Numbered from the stretch's first letter, positions 1 to 7,932 are shown. The stretch: DNA of 64,000 nucleotides from Salinispirillum marinum (GCF_042651565.1 NZ_JBHSDF010000002.1); one strand, 5' to 3'. Notes: generated by a model not told the origin, from the letters alone. Translations and numbers: made by a program.

Positions 1-2
1 CC

Positions 3-806
3 ATGGCTTTTCTTCGCCGCGTCTGGCGCTTGTTTCGCATGTTTTGGGTTTTACTGGCCGGCATTGCCATCACGCTTTTAGTCTTGCCCTTTCGCCGTGT
101 TGGTTGGCTCAACGATGCGAGCGTTATGTCGATCGCCACTTGGTGGCATCGTCGTATGTTGGGTGCCATGGGTATTGCGGTACGGGTAGAGGGTGAAATC
201 AAACCGCGTGCGGGAATTTGGATCAGTAACCATATTTCGTGGCTCGATATTCTGGTCATTGGCAGCCAAGCACCCGTGCACTTCGTGTCAAAGGCTGAAG
301 TGCGCCGCTGGCCAGTGATTGGCTTTCTGGCCGCGCAAACCGGCACCTTATTTATTCAGCGCGGTGCGAACCAGACCGACCAGATCGTGACGGCGATGCA
401 AAAGAAGCTCACGGAGGGCTATTCTGTGTTGTTTTTTCCGGAAGGAACGACCGGCCACGGGCATTATCTGCGCCGCTTTCATGGCCGGTTATTCGATGCT
501 GCCCTGGCGTTGCACGCACCCATTGTGCCGGTGGCTATTCGCTACGAACATGAACCACAGCCGCATCCTGTGGTGCCCTATATCGACCAGCAATCGTTGC
601 TGCATAATTTGTGGGGGGTGCTGGCGTTACCGCGTTTGGCGGTTACGGTCTACGGTGGGCAGCCTATCGCTGTGGAAGGTGTTGAACGGCGGAGACTGGC
701 CGAGCGCAGCCGGGATGTGATACGGGCCGCGCTTGAACTGCCAGCTCCTGCCCTACCGCCGACAGAACTTAAATCCGCCAAGCGGAACAAACCGGCACAG
801 GATTAG
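3..806 (+). CDS. 1-acyl-sn-glycerol-3-phosphate acyltransferase family protein (PlsC-like)
   Basis: Membrane-bound acyltransferase expected to acylate lysophosphatidate or another lysophospholipid in phospholipid synthesis. Seen: an N-terminal hydrophobic segment (about residues 13-29), the HX4D catalytic motif as NHISWLD (His77, Asp82), and the glycerophosphate-binding motif FPEGTT near residue 146. The length (267 aa) is normal for the family. The start lies two bases from the window edge, so the ribosome site is off-window and a longer N-terminus cannot be excluded. The 3' end overlaps the convergent SGNH hydrolase gene by 4 bases. Family assignment is firm. Which lysolipid is used (plsC itself or an OlsA/NlaA-type paralog) cannot be told. 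Confidence 0.9.
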   Translation: MAFLRRVWRLFRMFWVLLAGIAITLLVLPFRRVGWLNDASVMSIATWWHRRMLGAMGIAVRVEGEIKPRAGIWISNHISWLDILVIGSQAPVHFVSKAEVRRWPVIGFLAAQTGTLFIQRGANQTDQIVTAMQKKLTEGYSVLFFPEGTTGHGHYLRRFHGRLFDAALALHAPIVPVAIRYEHEPQPHPVVPYIDQQSLLHNLWGVLALPRLAVTVYGGQPIAVEGVERRRLAERSRDVIRAALELPAPALPPTELKSAKRNKPAQD

Positions 807-1399
807 CGGTTAAACCACCACTGGCGATCGTTCGACACAATGGAAAATATTTTTTCATATCCCTGCTGCATCGGGTGAACTTTATCGTGCGCAGCCAGCT
901 CTCGCTTGTACTGCACATCGGTGTTCAACGGCTTAAACACATCAATAAAGGGAATGTGCAGGCTGCGCGCCAATTCCGCCTGCCCTTGCACCAGACGCAG
1001 GACGCGGCTGTTGTGGCCCGGCTCATAAACCGGCGGCGGCGACACCAATAGCACTTTGAAGTGCGGCTTGGCGACTTCCAACATGGTTTTCAGGTTAAGG
1101 ATACTGTCGCGCAGGCCCAATACCGGCTTTTCATCGAGAATACGGCAATCTTCGACGCCCATTTGCAGCACCACCCGACTGTCGATGTGCTGCAACAAGC
1201 GGCGCTCTACTTCGTTGGCAAAGTGTTCCCGTATAATGGTCGAGGTATCACCGGACACCCCTAAAAGATAGGGGACAAAAGGCTTGCCATTGCGTGCACT
1301 CAGCATCGCCAAACGCCCGACCCAGCCGAGGGTCGTTGGATCGCCCAAGCCTAACCCGAGAGAGTCGCCAACGAATGCAATGTGTGGAGTATCGGACAT
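803..1399 (-). CDS. SGNH/GDSL-family hydrolase (esterase/lipase)
   Basis: Probable cytoplasmic esterase of the SGNH superfamily. Seen: block I as FVGDSLG with nucleophile Ser13, and a C-terminal DKVHP carrying the Asp-x-x-His of block V. No signal peptide is visible. I chose the ATG at 1399 because the protein then begins MSDTPHIAFVGDSL, with the core strand close to the N-terminus as usual; the frame is open upstream to 1486 but that extension looks non-coding. About 198 aa. It is convergent with the acyltransferase gene, overlapping by 4 bases. The substrate is unknown. Confidence 0.8.
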   Translation of the reverse strand: MSDTPHIAFVGDSLGLGLGDPTTLGWVGRLAMLSARNGKPFVPYLLGVSGDTSTIIREHFANEVERRLLQHIDSRVVLQMGVEDCRILDEKPVLGLRDSILNLKTMLEVAKPHFKVLLVSPPPVYEPGHNSRVLRLVQGQAELARSLHIPFIDVFKPLNTDVQYKRELAAHDKVHPMQQGYEKIFSIVSNDRQWWFNR

Positions 1400-1470
1400 A
1401 GGTAACAAAACTCTATTCTTATCGTCTGCCTGAAGCTTAACAGACTCCCAAGAATAGAACAGTGTTACAT

Positions 1471-1497
1471 AAAAACAAAGCCTCAATAAGAGGCCTT
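1471..1497 (-). terminator. Rho-independent terminator of the TetR gene
   Basis: Read on the minus strand, a GCCTC-TTATT-GAGGC hairpin, extended by a G-T and A-T pairs, is followed by TTTGTTTTT. It lies just beyond the stop codon of the TetR-family gene. Confidence 0.7.
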
Positions 1498-1519
1498 AAG
1501 TGGGGCAACATGAAACCGT

Positions 1520-2056
1520 TTACAGCAAATGCGTCAGTGTCTGTTCGACCAGTTGATACGCCTTACGCTCGTCAATGTCAGAATTCTGCACTTTAAAGAG
1601 CAAACCGTTCACCAACCCGAGGTAACCTTCGGCACGCAGCTTGTCGCCATCCAGCGCTTGCCGGAGCGTTTGCTCGATCTGGCTGTATTTGGCGTGATTG
1701 AAAATAGACTGCTGCCCCCAGTGCCCTGGCAAAAATAACAAAGACATCTGTTGCCGATGCATGAGCCAGAAGTCGGCATACGCCAACAACAACCCTTTGG
1801 CATCTAAGGTACTGGCTGCTTGATCCGTCAGGCGATCAATCAATTCGTCCAGTGGCGTTGCCACCATGGCATCCAGAATTTCTTCTTTATTTTTGAAGTA
1901 ATAATAGATGGACGGTGGGGCACAAGGGATCAGCCCAGCAATTTTACGGATGGACACGCCCTGTGCACCATGCTCTTGCAGCAAACCGGAGGCAGTGTCC
2001 AAGATTTGCTGGCGGGATATCCGTGATCGACGTTTTTCCGGAGCTGTTTGATTCAT
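1520..2056 (-). CDS. TetR/AcrR-family transcriptional regulator
   Basis: 178-aa one-component repressor. Seen: an N-terminal TetR helix-turn-helix (about residues 15-60), including the typical run from QQILDTASGLLQEHG through SIRKIAG to SIYYYFKNKEEIL. The remaining helical domain, from about residue 70, is the ligand/dimer domain and is not diagnostic. It is followed by its own terminator and preceded by an AT-rich spacer (2057-2335) shared with the PilH-like gene. TetR regulators often act on a neighbour, but neither the SGNH hydrolase nor pilH is an obvious target. The ligand is unknown. Confidence 0.9.
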   Translation of the reverse strand: MNQTAPEKRRSRISRQQILDTASGLLQEHGAQGVSIRKIAGLIPCAPPSIYYYFKNKEEILDAMVATPLDELIDRLTDQAASTLDAKGLLLAYADFWLMHRQQMSLLFLPGHWGQQSIFNHAKYSQIEQTLRQALDGDKLRAEGYLGLVNGLLFKVQNSDIDERKAYQLVEQTLTHLL

Positions 2057-2335
2057 AATAAATTCATACGTTGGTTGAACGATATTGGGTCATGCGAACC
2101 ATTCTAACTGGAATTCTACACCTATCAGTGTAAAAACATCTGAAGAACAGTGTTTTAAATTGAAACCTGCTTGGTCAAGTTCGTCAAAAAACAGGTAGGT
2201 TTTTTATATTATGGCGACAAAAAAACGACTTTTAATAAAAAACACGATAGCACTAGAGCGATCAATGAGCGCTTTGCTACAATTCCGAACTCAAACACCG
2301 GTCATTGACTGACCTCACCCAAAAAGGAAAACAGC

Positions 2336-2704
2336 ATGGCACTGGTACTGATTGTAGAGGATTCACCCAGCACGCTGGAAGCGTTCAAAATGACACTCGA
2401 AGGCGCAGGACATCGTGTAATTACCGCCGAAAACGGCACGCTGGCCATTGCGCGTGCAAAAACCGAAAAGCCCGACGTCATCATGATGGATATCGTCATG
2501 CCGGAAATGAACGGTTTTCAGGCCACGCGACGCATCAGCAGTGACCCTGAAACGGCGCAGATTCCCATCATCATGGTCACCACGAAAGACCAAGAGACAG
2601 ACCGGGTATGGGGCAAGCGCCAAGGTGCTGTAGGCTATTTGACCAAGCCGGTCAGCGACAAAGACTTGCTGGCGGAAATAAAGCGCGTACTTGAAGCTGG
2701 ATAA
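2336..2704 (+). CDS. pilH: PilH-like single-domain response regulator
   Basis: 122-aa stand-alone receiver. Seen: acidic pocket Glu8/Asp9, phosphoacceptor Asp52 in MMDIVMPEMNGFQATR, the TTKDQETDRVWGKRQGA segment and Lys in YLTKPV. The NGFQATR and TKDQETD.VWGKRQGA stretches are very characteristic of PilH of the Pil-Chp twitching-motility system, which modulates type IV pilus dynamics by taking phosphate from ChpA. Unlike the usual pilGHIJ-chpA cluster, no other pil or chp gene is adjacent. A good ribosome site (AAAGGAAA) precedes the start. It may serve another kinase, so the symbol is by similarity only. Confidence 0.75.
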   Translation: MALVLIVEDSPSTLEAFKMTLEGAGHRVITAENGTLAIARAKTEKPDVIMMDIVMPEMNGFQATRRISSDPETAQIPIIMVTTKDQETDRVWGKRQGAVGYLTKPVSDKDLLAEIKRVLEAG

Positions 2705-2727
2705 CGGGCGCGCGTGAGCGCCCCGTT
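2703..2727. terminator. GC-rich hairpin between convergent genes
   Basis: AACGGG-CGC pairs with GCG-CCCCGTT across a short loop, with one bulged base. It sits between the 3' ends of the PilH-like gene and the convergent hypothetical gene. There is no U-tract, so it is at best a weak terminator or a transcript-stabilising hairpin. Confidence 0.35.
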
Positions 2728-3169
2728 AAGCGGCTGACTTCTGCTGTTCTTGGACAGCAGAAAGATTCTCCACCATGGTTAACACCGGGCTCAGTTCTTT
2801 CTTCATCTGGCCCGAACCATCTTGCATGGCGTTGTTGATCACATCCGAAGCTTGATAACGCAACCGATCAGACAAGCCTTTACTGATATCCGTAATCGCC
2901 TTGGCTTGAGCGGGCGTTATCCAACCACTTTCAAACAGCATCTGCCGCAATTCCGCCATCTCTAAATAACCGATCTCCCGCAACCGAACGCGCTCGGCCA
3001 AGGTGAACAGCTCGTACAGGCGATCACTCCAGAACACCTGATCGTCTAACCATTCACTTTGATCGGTGGGCATATTAGCCGCCGCATCAACCTTTTCACC
3101 GCCCTGCAAGGCCTGAAGGTTGCTACCCATGGTTTGATTCTGAACGTAGTGTGTAACTCCGACTTGCAC
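2726..3169 (-). CDS. Hypothetical protein, 147 aa, GTG start
   Basis: I do not recognise the family. The protein is acidic and soluble, predicted largely helical, with no signal peptide or membrane segment. Start choice: a frame-open ATG exists at 3187, but the codons right after it form AGGAGGAG, an ideal Shine-Dalgarno, followed 6 bases later by GTG at 3169. That GTG is much the better start (MQVGVTHYVQ...). It is convergent with pilH and upstream of the DksA-like gene on the same strand, but the DksA terminator at 3342-3370 separates them. Confidence 0.65.
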   Translation of the reverse strand: MQVGVTHYVQNQTMGSNLQALQGGEKVDAAANMPTDQSEWLDDQVFWSDRLYELFTLAERVRLREIGYLEMAELRQMLFESGWITPAQAKAITDISKGLSDRLRYQASDVINNAMQDGSGQMKKELSPVLTMVENLSAVQEQQKSAA

Positions 3170-3341
3170 GATGCTCTCCTCCTGCATGCCATGGCCCTAA
3201 AAGGCCGCGATACAGAGGGATAGCAATTAGCTTGCCACAAACAAAGGAAGTGCTAAGACCCGCTCAATGCTGGGGCTTTGACCACAATAGGATAAAGTGC
3301 AGGCGGAAAACAGAGGCAACAGGCTGCCGCTGAGCGGCAAA

Positions 3342-3370
3342 GAAAAAGGCAGTGTCGTCGCCACTGCCTT
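3342..3370 (-). terminator. Rho-independent terminator of the DksA-family gene
   Basis: On the minus strand AAGGCAGTG-GCGACGA-CACTGCCTT forms a perfect 9-bp stem followed by TTTCT. It lies 12 bases beyond the DksA stop codon. Confidence 0.85.
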
Positions 3371-3381
3371 CTATCATCGTG

Positions 3382-3789
3382 CTATACGTCGCGGAAATTT
3401 TGCTCTTGGCGCTCTTGCCGCATTTTCTCTTCGGCACAGAGTGTCGCCGTTGGGCGGGCTAACAAACGGCGCACGCCAATCGGCTCACCGGTCACCGCAC
3501 AGTAACCGAATTCCCCAGTTTCAATGCGTTTGATGGCTTCACCAATCTTTGGCAACAACTTGCTTTGCCGGTCGAGGAAACGTAACTGAAGGCGGCGCTC
3601 TTCTTCCAGCGCAGCTTTATCCAACTCGTCGGCTTCGTACTGCATGTTTTGCAGTTCTTTTTTGGAAAACTCAATCTGTTCCCGAATTTCAGCTGCCATG
3701 TTCGTCAACAGATCACGGAAAAATTCCAACTGATCATCGTTCATGTAGTCTTCGTCGGGTGCCGCAACCAATTGTTCTTGTGTCAGCAT
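3382..3789 (-). CDS. dksA: DksA-family RNA-polymerase-binding protein with a two-cysteine finger
   Basis: DksA enters the RNA polymerase secondary channel and, with ppGpp, resets rRNA and amino-acid promoters. Seen (135 aa): a long coiled coil with the tip motif DELDKA (Asp54, Asp57, Ala59, the functional DxxDxA) and a C-terminal globular domain GYCAVTGEPIGVRRLLARPT. The usual four-cysteine zinc finger is reduced to Cys97 and Cys118; the partner positions are Thr100 and Glu121. Zinc binding in the classical way is therefore unlikely. This resembles zinc-independent paralogs such as P. aeruginosa DksA2 and alphaproteobacterial DksA. Whether this is the cell's only DksA cannot be told here. Confidence 0.85.
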   Translation of the reverse strand: MLTQEQLVAAPDEDYMNDDQLEFFRDLLTNMAAEIREQIEFSKKELQNMQYEADELDKAALEEERRLQLRFLDRQSKLLPKIGEAIKRIETGEFGYCAVTGEPIGVRRLLARPTATLCAEEKMRQERQEQNFRDV

Positions 3790-3997
3790 CGCTATCTTCC
3801 TAACTGTTCAAAACATGAGACCAGCCCAACGCGGACCGACCCTTATAAAGCGGGGGCGCATGATATATCATAACGCGTTGCTTTAACATAGGCTTTCAGC
3901 ACAGCGCCTTTTAGGCTCAAGGCTGAGAGCGCATAATATTGCCACCCTATTGAAAACCCGCATTTGCATGGCCCATTCCCCGGAGGAACCCATTGGC

Positions 3998-4852
3998 ATG
4001 GAACACCTATACCGACTGACCCTGTCTTGCCCGGACCGGGTAGGTATCGTCGCGCGCGTGAGTAATTTTCTCGCGCAATACAATGGCACTATAACCGAAG
4101 CGAATCAACACGCGGACATGGCAGAAGGCTGGTTTTTTCTGCGTAATGAGATCAAGGCCGACTCCCTGCCCTTTGGCATTGAGACCTTTCGTGAAGTCTT
4201 TGCACCCATTGCCGCCGACATGAACATGGCATGGCAGGTCAATGACTCCCGCCAAAAGCGGCGCATTGTGTTAATGGCCAGCCGCGACAGCCATTGTTTG
4301 GCCGATTTGCTGAACCGCTGGCATTTTGGCGATTTGGATTGTGAAATCCCCTGTGTGATCGCCAACCATGACGATCTGCGCAGCTTGGTGGAATGGCACG
4401 GCATTCCCTTTCACCATGTGCCGGTTGACCCGGACAACAAGGCCGCTCACTTTGCTGCGGTCAGTGAATTGGTTATGGCGGCGCGCGCCGATACCATCGT
4501 ACTTGCGCGCTACATGCAGATCCTCCCGCAGTCGTTTTGCACGCAGTGGTCGGGCAAAATCATCAACATTCACCACAGCTTTTTGCCTTCCTTTATTGGT
4601 GCTAAGCCCTACCATCAAGCGTTTGAGCGTGGCGTGAAGCTGATCGGGGCAACGTGCCACTATGTGACCGAAGACCTCGATGCCGGCCCAATCATTGATC
4701 AGGATGTGATGCGTGTCAGCCACCGGGACACCATTGAAGAAATGGTCCGACGCGGCAAAGATGTTGAAAAAGCCGTGTTAGCACGCGGCTTGCGCTGGCA
4801 TATTGAAGACCGAGTGCTGATTCACGGTAACAAAACCGTTGTGTTTGAGTAA
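3998..4852 (+). CDS. purU: Formyltetrahydrofolate deformylase
   Basis: Hydrolyses 10-formyl-THF to THF and formate, balancing one-carbon pools and supplying formate to PurT. Seen: N-terminal ACT domain (YRLTLSCPDRVGIVARVSNFL) and C-terminal formyltransferase domain with the catalytic stretch INIHHSFLPSFIGAKPYHQAFERGVKLIGATCHYVTEDLDAGPII, written here only as a positional guide from about residue 190. I chose ATG 3998: GGAGGA lies 10 bases upstream and the 284-aa product matches the family, whereas the frame is open back to 3950. Divergent from the DksA-family gene. Confidence 0.93.
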   Translation: MEHLYRLTLSCPDRVGIVARVSNFLAQYNGTITEANQHADMAEGWFFLRNEIKADSLPFGIETFREVFAPIAADMNMAWQVNDSRQKRRIVLMASRDSHCLADLLNRWHFGDLDCEIPCVIANHDDLRSLVEWHGIPFHHVPVDPDNKAAHFAAVSELVMAARADTIVLARYMQILPQSFCTQWSGKIINIHHSFLPSFIGAKPYHQAFERGVKLIGATCHYVTEDLDAGPIIDQDVMRVSHRDTIEEMVRRGKDVEKAVLARGLRWHIEDRVLIHGNKTVVFE

Positions 4853-4859
4853 AGCTGCA

Positions 4860-4892
4860 CAATAAATTAGAATCTACTAATGTTATTTATTG
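4860..4892. repeat. Perfect 8-bp inverted repeat, possible operator
   Basis: CAATAAAT (4860-4867) and ATTTATTG (4885-4892) are separated by 17 bases. The element lies 50 bases upstream of the start of the next gene. AT-rich, with no U-tract, so it is unlikely to be the purU terminator. A repressor site is possible but unproven. Confidence 0.35.
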
Positions 4893-4941
4893 AAAAGAAT
4901 GTTATGCTCTCGGCATGTCATCCTTAAATCGTGAGGTCGTT

Positions 4942-5268
4942 ATGAATTATCAAGCACTCAGCCCGAAATACGCGGTATCCCCGCAGATTCGTCTAGAAGA
5001 CATCGCCGCGTTGAAGGCCGATGGCTTTAAAGTCGTAATTTCGAACCGCCCCGATGGTGAAGAAGCGGGCCAGCCAACTGCGGCCCAAATCAAAGCCGCC
5101 TGTGAAGAAGCGGGTTTGGCATTTTACCATTGCCCTATGCAGGGACCGTCGGTAAACCCGGACGACGTTGAGGTATTGCGCGGATTGCTGCAGAAAGACG
5201 GCAAAATTTTTGCTTTTTGCCGCACCGGCAACCGCAGTTCCATGTTTTTCCAATACGCCCAGGCATGA
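4942..5268 (+). CDS. TIGR01244/DUF442-family protein (beta-lactamase-hydrolase-like / rhodanese-like loop)
   Basis: Small (108 aa) cytoplasmic protein of the family annotated as TIGR01244 sulfur transferase, or as the N-terminal domain of Blh (beta-lactamase-hydrolase-like) proteins. Seen: VISNRPDGEE, the segment YHCPMQGPSV, and the active-site loop FCRTGNRSS, a cysteine followed by RTGNR as in this phosphatase/rhodanese-like fold. Start ATG 4942 follows GTGAGG by 5 bases and is preferred over ATG 4915. The ATGA junction at 5265-5268 couples it to the next gene. In other bacteria such proteins accompany sulfide or persulfide detoxification genes; none are adjacent here. Confidence 0.75.
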   Translation: MNYQALSPKYAVSPQIRLEDIAALKADGFKVVISNRPDGEEAGQPTAAQIKAACEEAGLAFYHCPMQGPSVNPDDVEVLRGLLQKDGKIFAFCRTGNRSSMFFQYAQA

Positions 5269-5591
5269 CGGAAGCTAGACGTTACATCCGGCTGTTGCTG
5301 TCTGATTTGAAAACAGAGCTGCAACGGCTGGAGATGTGGTCGGATCAATACCCGAGTGCGGAAGCCATGGCGAGCACCGAGCCCTTCGCGGTAGATACAC
5401 TGGCCTTGGAAGAGTGGATACAGTTTATCTTTATGGCGCGCTTGGAGGCCATATTAGACGCTGGTGCACCTTTACCGGTGAGCTGTGAAATTGCGCCTTA
5501 CGCGGAGCAGTGCTTACAGCACAAGACGGACAGTGCGGATCTTTTAAGGATCATCGGCAAAATTGACATCATGGTCACGCGAACCGATTGA
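5265..5591 (+). CDS. YqcC-like protein (DUF446)
   Basis: 108-aa protein of unknown function resembling E. coli YqcC. Seen: repeated matches to the family pattern, including the FAVDTLALEEWIQFIFMARL region and the PLPVSCEIAPYAEQ region. No catalytic motif. The start at 5265 overlaps the preceding stop codon (ATGA), which indicates translational coupling; an upstream in-frame ATG at 5217 lies inside the preceding gene and is rejected. The bidirectional terminator at 5611-5646 ends the operon. Confidence 0.75.
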   Translation: MTEARRYIRLLLSDLKTELQRLEMWSDQYPSAEAMASTEPFAVDTLALEEWIQFIFMARLEAILDAGAPLPVSCEIAPYAEQCLQHKTDSADLLRIIGKIDIMVTRTD

Positions 5592-5610
5592 TTAACCCGC
5601 ATACCCCTGT

Positions 5611-5646
5611 ACATAAAAAAGGCAGCCGAGGCTGCCTTTTTTATGT
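5611..5646. terminator. Bidirectional Rho-independent terminator
   Basis: A perfect 16-bp stem (ACATAAAAAAGGCAGC against its complement) encloses loop CGAG, with A- and T-runs on both sides. It serves both the YqcC-like gene (+) and sodB (-), which converge here. Confidence 0.92.
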
Positions 5647-5661
5647 GTAAGAAACGGCGGA

Positions 5662-6246
5662 TTAAGCCGAGAAATTCGCTGCTGCAAATTCCCAGTTCAC
5701 CAGTTTCCAGAACGCTTCCAGATACTTAGGACGCGCGTTACGGTAGTCGATGTAATACGCATGCTCCCATAGATCAACCGTCAACAGCGGCGTCACACCG
5801 GCTTCAGTGATGGGCGTGCCAGCATTGCTGGTGTTTATGATGTCTAAAGAACCATTAGCCGTTTTTACCAACCAAGTCCAAGAAGAACCAAAGTTGTTCA
5901 CCGCTTTGTCGTCCAAGGCCGCTTGGAATTTCTCGAAAGAACCCCACTTCGCATTGATGGCATCCGCCAGAGCACCCGTAGGCGCACCGCCACCGTTCGG
6001 GCTCAAGCAGTTCCAGTAAAACGTATGGTTCCAAATTTGCGCCGCATTGTTGAACACGCCACCAGTCGACGTTTTTACGATGTCTTCCAGTGATTTGCCT
6101 TCAAACTCGGTACCAGGGACCAAGCCATTCAATTTGGTGACGTAGGTCGCGTGGTGCTTACCGTGGTGAAACTCTAAGGTTTCAGCCGAAATATGCGGTT
6201 CCAATGCATCTTTTGCGTAGGGCAGTGCCGGTAATTCAAAAGCCAT
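5662..6246 (-). CDS. sodB: Iron superoxide dismutase
   Basis: Cytoplasmic enzyme dismutating superoxide to peroxide and oxygen. Seen (194 aa): metal ligands His27 (EFHHGKHH), His74 (IWNHTFYW), Asp158 and His162 (VDLWEHAYY). Gln70 in AAQIWNH is the active-site glutamine position typical of Fe- rather than Mn-enzymes. Start ATG 6246 is preceded by GAGGAAAT with good spacing; the open frame upstream to 6315 is leader. A strong sigma70 promoter at 6357-6385 gives a leader of about 100 nt that contains a TAAGGC/GCCTTA hairpin. Confidence 0.96.
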   Translation of the reverse strand: MAFELPALPYAKDALEPHISAETLEFHHGKHHATYVTKLNGLVPGTEFEGKSLEDIVKTSTGGVFNNAAQIWNHTFYWNCLSPNGGGAPTGALADAINAKWGSFEKFQAALDDKAVNNFGSSWTWLVKTANGSLDIINTSNAGTPITEAGVTPLLTVDLWEHAYYIDYRNARPKYLEAFWKLVNWEFAAANFSA

Positions 6247-6356
6247 GGTCAATTTCCTCATTGCTGTCGTGAATAAAACATCCGTGACTGGCTGAACGAA
6301 AAACAACCCGTTCAATAAGGCTTGTCGCCTTAGGTACCAGCCCTCAATCGGGGGGC

Positions 6357-6385
6357 ATTATAGAACGATGCGGAATAACTTACAA
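6357..6385 (-). promoter_or_regulatory. Sigma70 promoter of sodB
   Basis: On the minus strand: -35 TTGTAA (6380-6385), 17-base spacer, -10 TATAAT (6357-6362, consensus). It faces sodB. Confidence 0.75.
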
Positions 6386-6442
6386 AATTACTTGGTCTTT
6401 AGTGAGCGTAGGATAAAAAACAGTCACACAACAAAAGGTGAC

Positions 6443-6470
6443 TTGCTGGTTCTGCACAGGCCTTTATAAT
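6443..6470 (+). promoter_or_regulatory. Sigma70 promoter of the coiled-coil membrane protein gene
   Basis: -35 TTGCTG (6443-6448), 16-base spacer, -10 TATAAT (6465-6470), 31 bases before the start codon. Divergent from the sodB promoter. Confidence 0.6.
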
Positions 6471-6500
6471 GCGGTCACATTTCGAGATTAAAGCAGCAGC

Positions 6501-7526
6501 ATGGCTACGACACCGCCCCCTGATCTGAACGATTTACCACGCATGGTTCCGGACCGCGATGATATTGCGCGTCGGCGCAGACGTGCTGCTACGCCACCGC
6601 CCACGCCACCCAGTGGCGGCGGACCAAAAGAGCCTGGAAAATCTTCTGGCAGCCCGGTATGGCCGCTATATATGCTGTGTATACTGTTGGCGGGCGGTAT
6701 AGGATATTTATATTACACGGGACAGCAGGCCAGTGTGCAATTAGCCATGACCAATGCCCAGTTACAGTCTTCGAACGCACGCATCATGGAGTTGGAAGGG
6801 CAGCTGTCTGCAACGGATGAAAGCCTGTCGCTGAATGAAAATGCCATTCAGTCCAAATTAAACAACATTCTGGCAGAAATACGTAAGCTATGGGATGTGG
6901 CTGACGTGCGAAACCGCGACAACATACGCGACAATCAGGCCGCGATCACCGAATTGCAATCCCTCGCCAGCCGTTTACGGAACGACACCACAGCGTTACA
7001 AAGTGAACAACAAGAGACCATCACCACGCTGACCCAATTGCTGGACAACTTTACCGAGGAAGTGGCTTTACGCGCCGATCTGCAGTCTGTGTTGACCGCC
7101 TTGGAAGAACGCCAAAACGCCACCAACACCATTGTTCAGCGGCTGAACCGTGAAGACGAGGCGCTGCAAGCCCGCGTTGATGTCATTGGCTTGCGCGCCG
7201 AGGGTGCGGTTGAACAAGCGACAGAACTCAACCAAATTGTGAATCGTTTACGCATCGATACCGATGCGGTGTCGAACCAGCTCGGCCGCGAAGCACAGAC
7301 CCGCTCGGCGCTCGCTGATTCTGTCGTCATGTTGCGCAGCCGAATTGCCGATTTAGAAGCACAGAGCACGGTCGATCTGGAAGACCGTTTGGCCATCGTG
7401 GAAACTTCGCGCGCCGACATCACGCAACGTCTTGCCAACTTGCAGGGTCAAATCAGCCAGATTCGCAATGAATTGGATGAGATGAACCGCGAGGTCGACG
7501 ACTTCAGTACCGAGATTACGCCTTAA
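6501..7526 (+). CDS. Single-pass membrane protein with a long coiled coil (hypothetical)
   Basis: 341 aa. Seen: a short cytosolic head rich in Pro, Arg and Gly (RRRRRAATPPPTPP), one membrane segment at about residues 52-70, then some 260 residues of nearly uninterrupted heptad-like sequence with the repeated pattern of short acidic and polar helices. No enzyme motif. By positive-inside bias the coiled coil should face the periplasm. I cannot name a family; a structural or envelope-tether role is inference. Its 3' end overlaps the convergent thioesterase gene by 11 bases. Confidence 0.75.
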   Translation: MATTPPPDLNDLPRMVPDRDDIARRRRRAATPPPTPPSGGGPKEPGKSSGSPVWPLYMLCILLAGGIGYLYYTGQQASVQLAMTNAQLQSSNARIMELEGQLSATDESLSLNENAIQSKLNNILAEIRKLWDVADVRNRDNIRDNQAAITELQSLASRLRNDTTALQSEQQETITTLTQLLDNFTEEVALRADLQSVLTALEERQNATNTIVQRLNREDEALQARVDVIGLRAEGAVEQATELNQIVNRLRIDTDAVSNQLGREAQTRSALADSVVMLRSRIADLEAQSTVDLEDRLAIVETSRADITQRLANLQGQISQIRNELDEMNREVDDFSTEITP

Positions 7527-7932
7527 CCGAGCCGGGAAGCAGCAACTGAGCTACCTGCTCGGGCATAAAGGGTCGCCCTCGATCATTGATGGCGGCCCCA
7601 ATGATCACCGCCTTTAAGCACAGCGTTTGGTCGGCCGTACGATACACATCTTGTTCGAAGTTAAACCGTAAACGCCCATTAGGCACCAAATTCAAACCGA
7701 CCCAAAACTGGTCGCCACTGGTCAGGCTGGCTTTGTAGTCCAGCTCGGCACGCGTAACCACCAAATCAATGCCTGCTCTCGACAGCTGCGCAAAATCGAC
7801 CCCGCGGGCGAGCAAGAATTCGTGCCGCGTATGTTCGAGATAATTCTGATAGACCGCGTTGTTGACGATCCCTTGCAAGTCACACTCATAGTCGCGGACC
7901 TTCATGTCCAGCCGGTAGGCATACTCTTTCAT
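7516..7932 (-). CDS. Acyl-CoA thioesterase, 4HBT/hotdog family
   Basis: 138-aa hotdog-fold thioesterase, expected to be a cytosolic acyl-CoA hydrolase. Seen: VRDYECDLQGIVNNAVYQNYLEHTR near residues 12-36, given here as the catalytic Asp region (D18 and the following G-x-V-N-N helix start). This is the signature of the 4-hydroxybenzoyl-CoA thioesterase/YbgC-like group. The chain length is right for a single hotdog domain. Substrate unknown. Tail-to-tail overlap with the coiled-coil protein gene. Confidence 0.87.
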   Translation of the reverse strand: MKEYAYRLDMKVRDYECDLQGIVNNAVYQNYLEHTRHEFLLARGVDFAQLSRAGIDLVVTRAELDYKASLTSGDQFWVGLNLVPNGRLRFNFEQDVYRTADQTLCLKAVIIGAAINDRGRPFMPEQVAQLLLPGSVKA

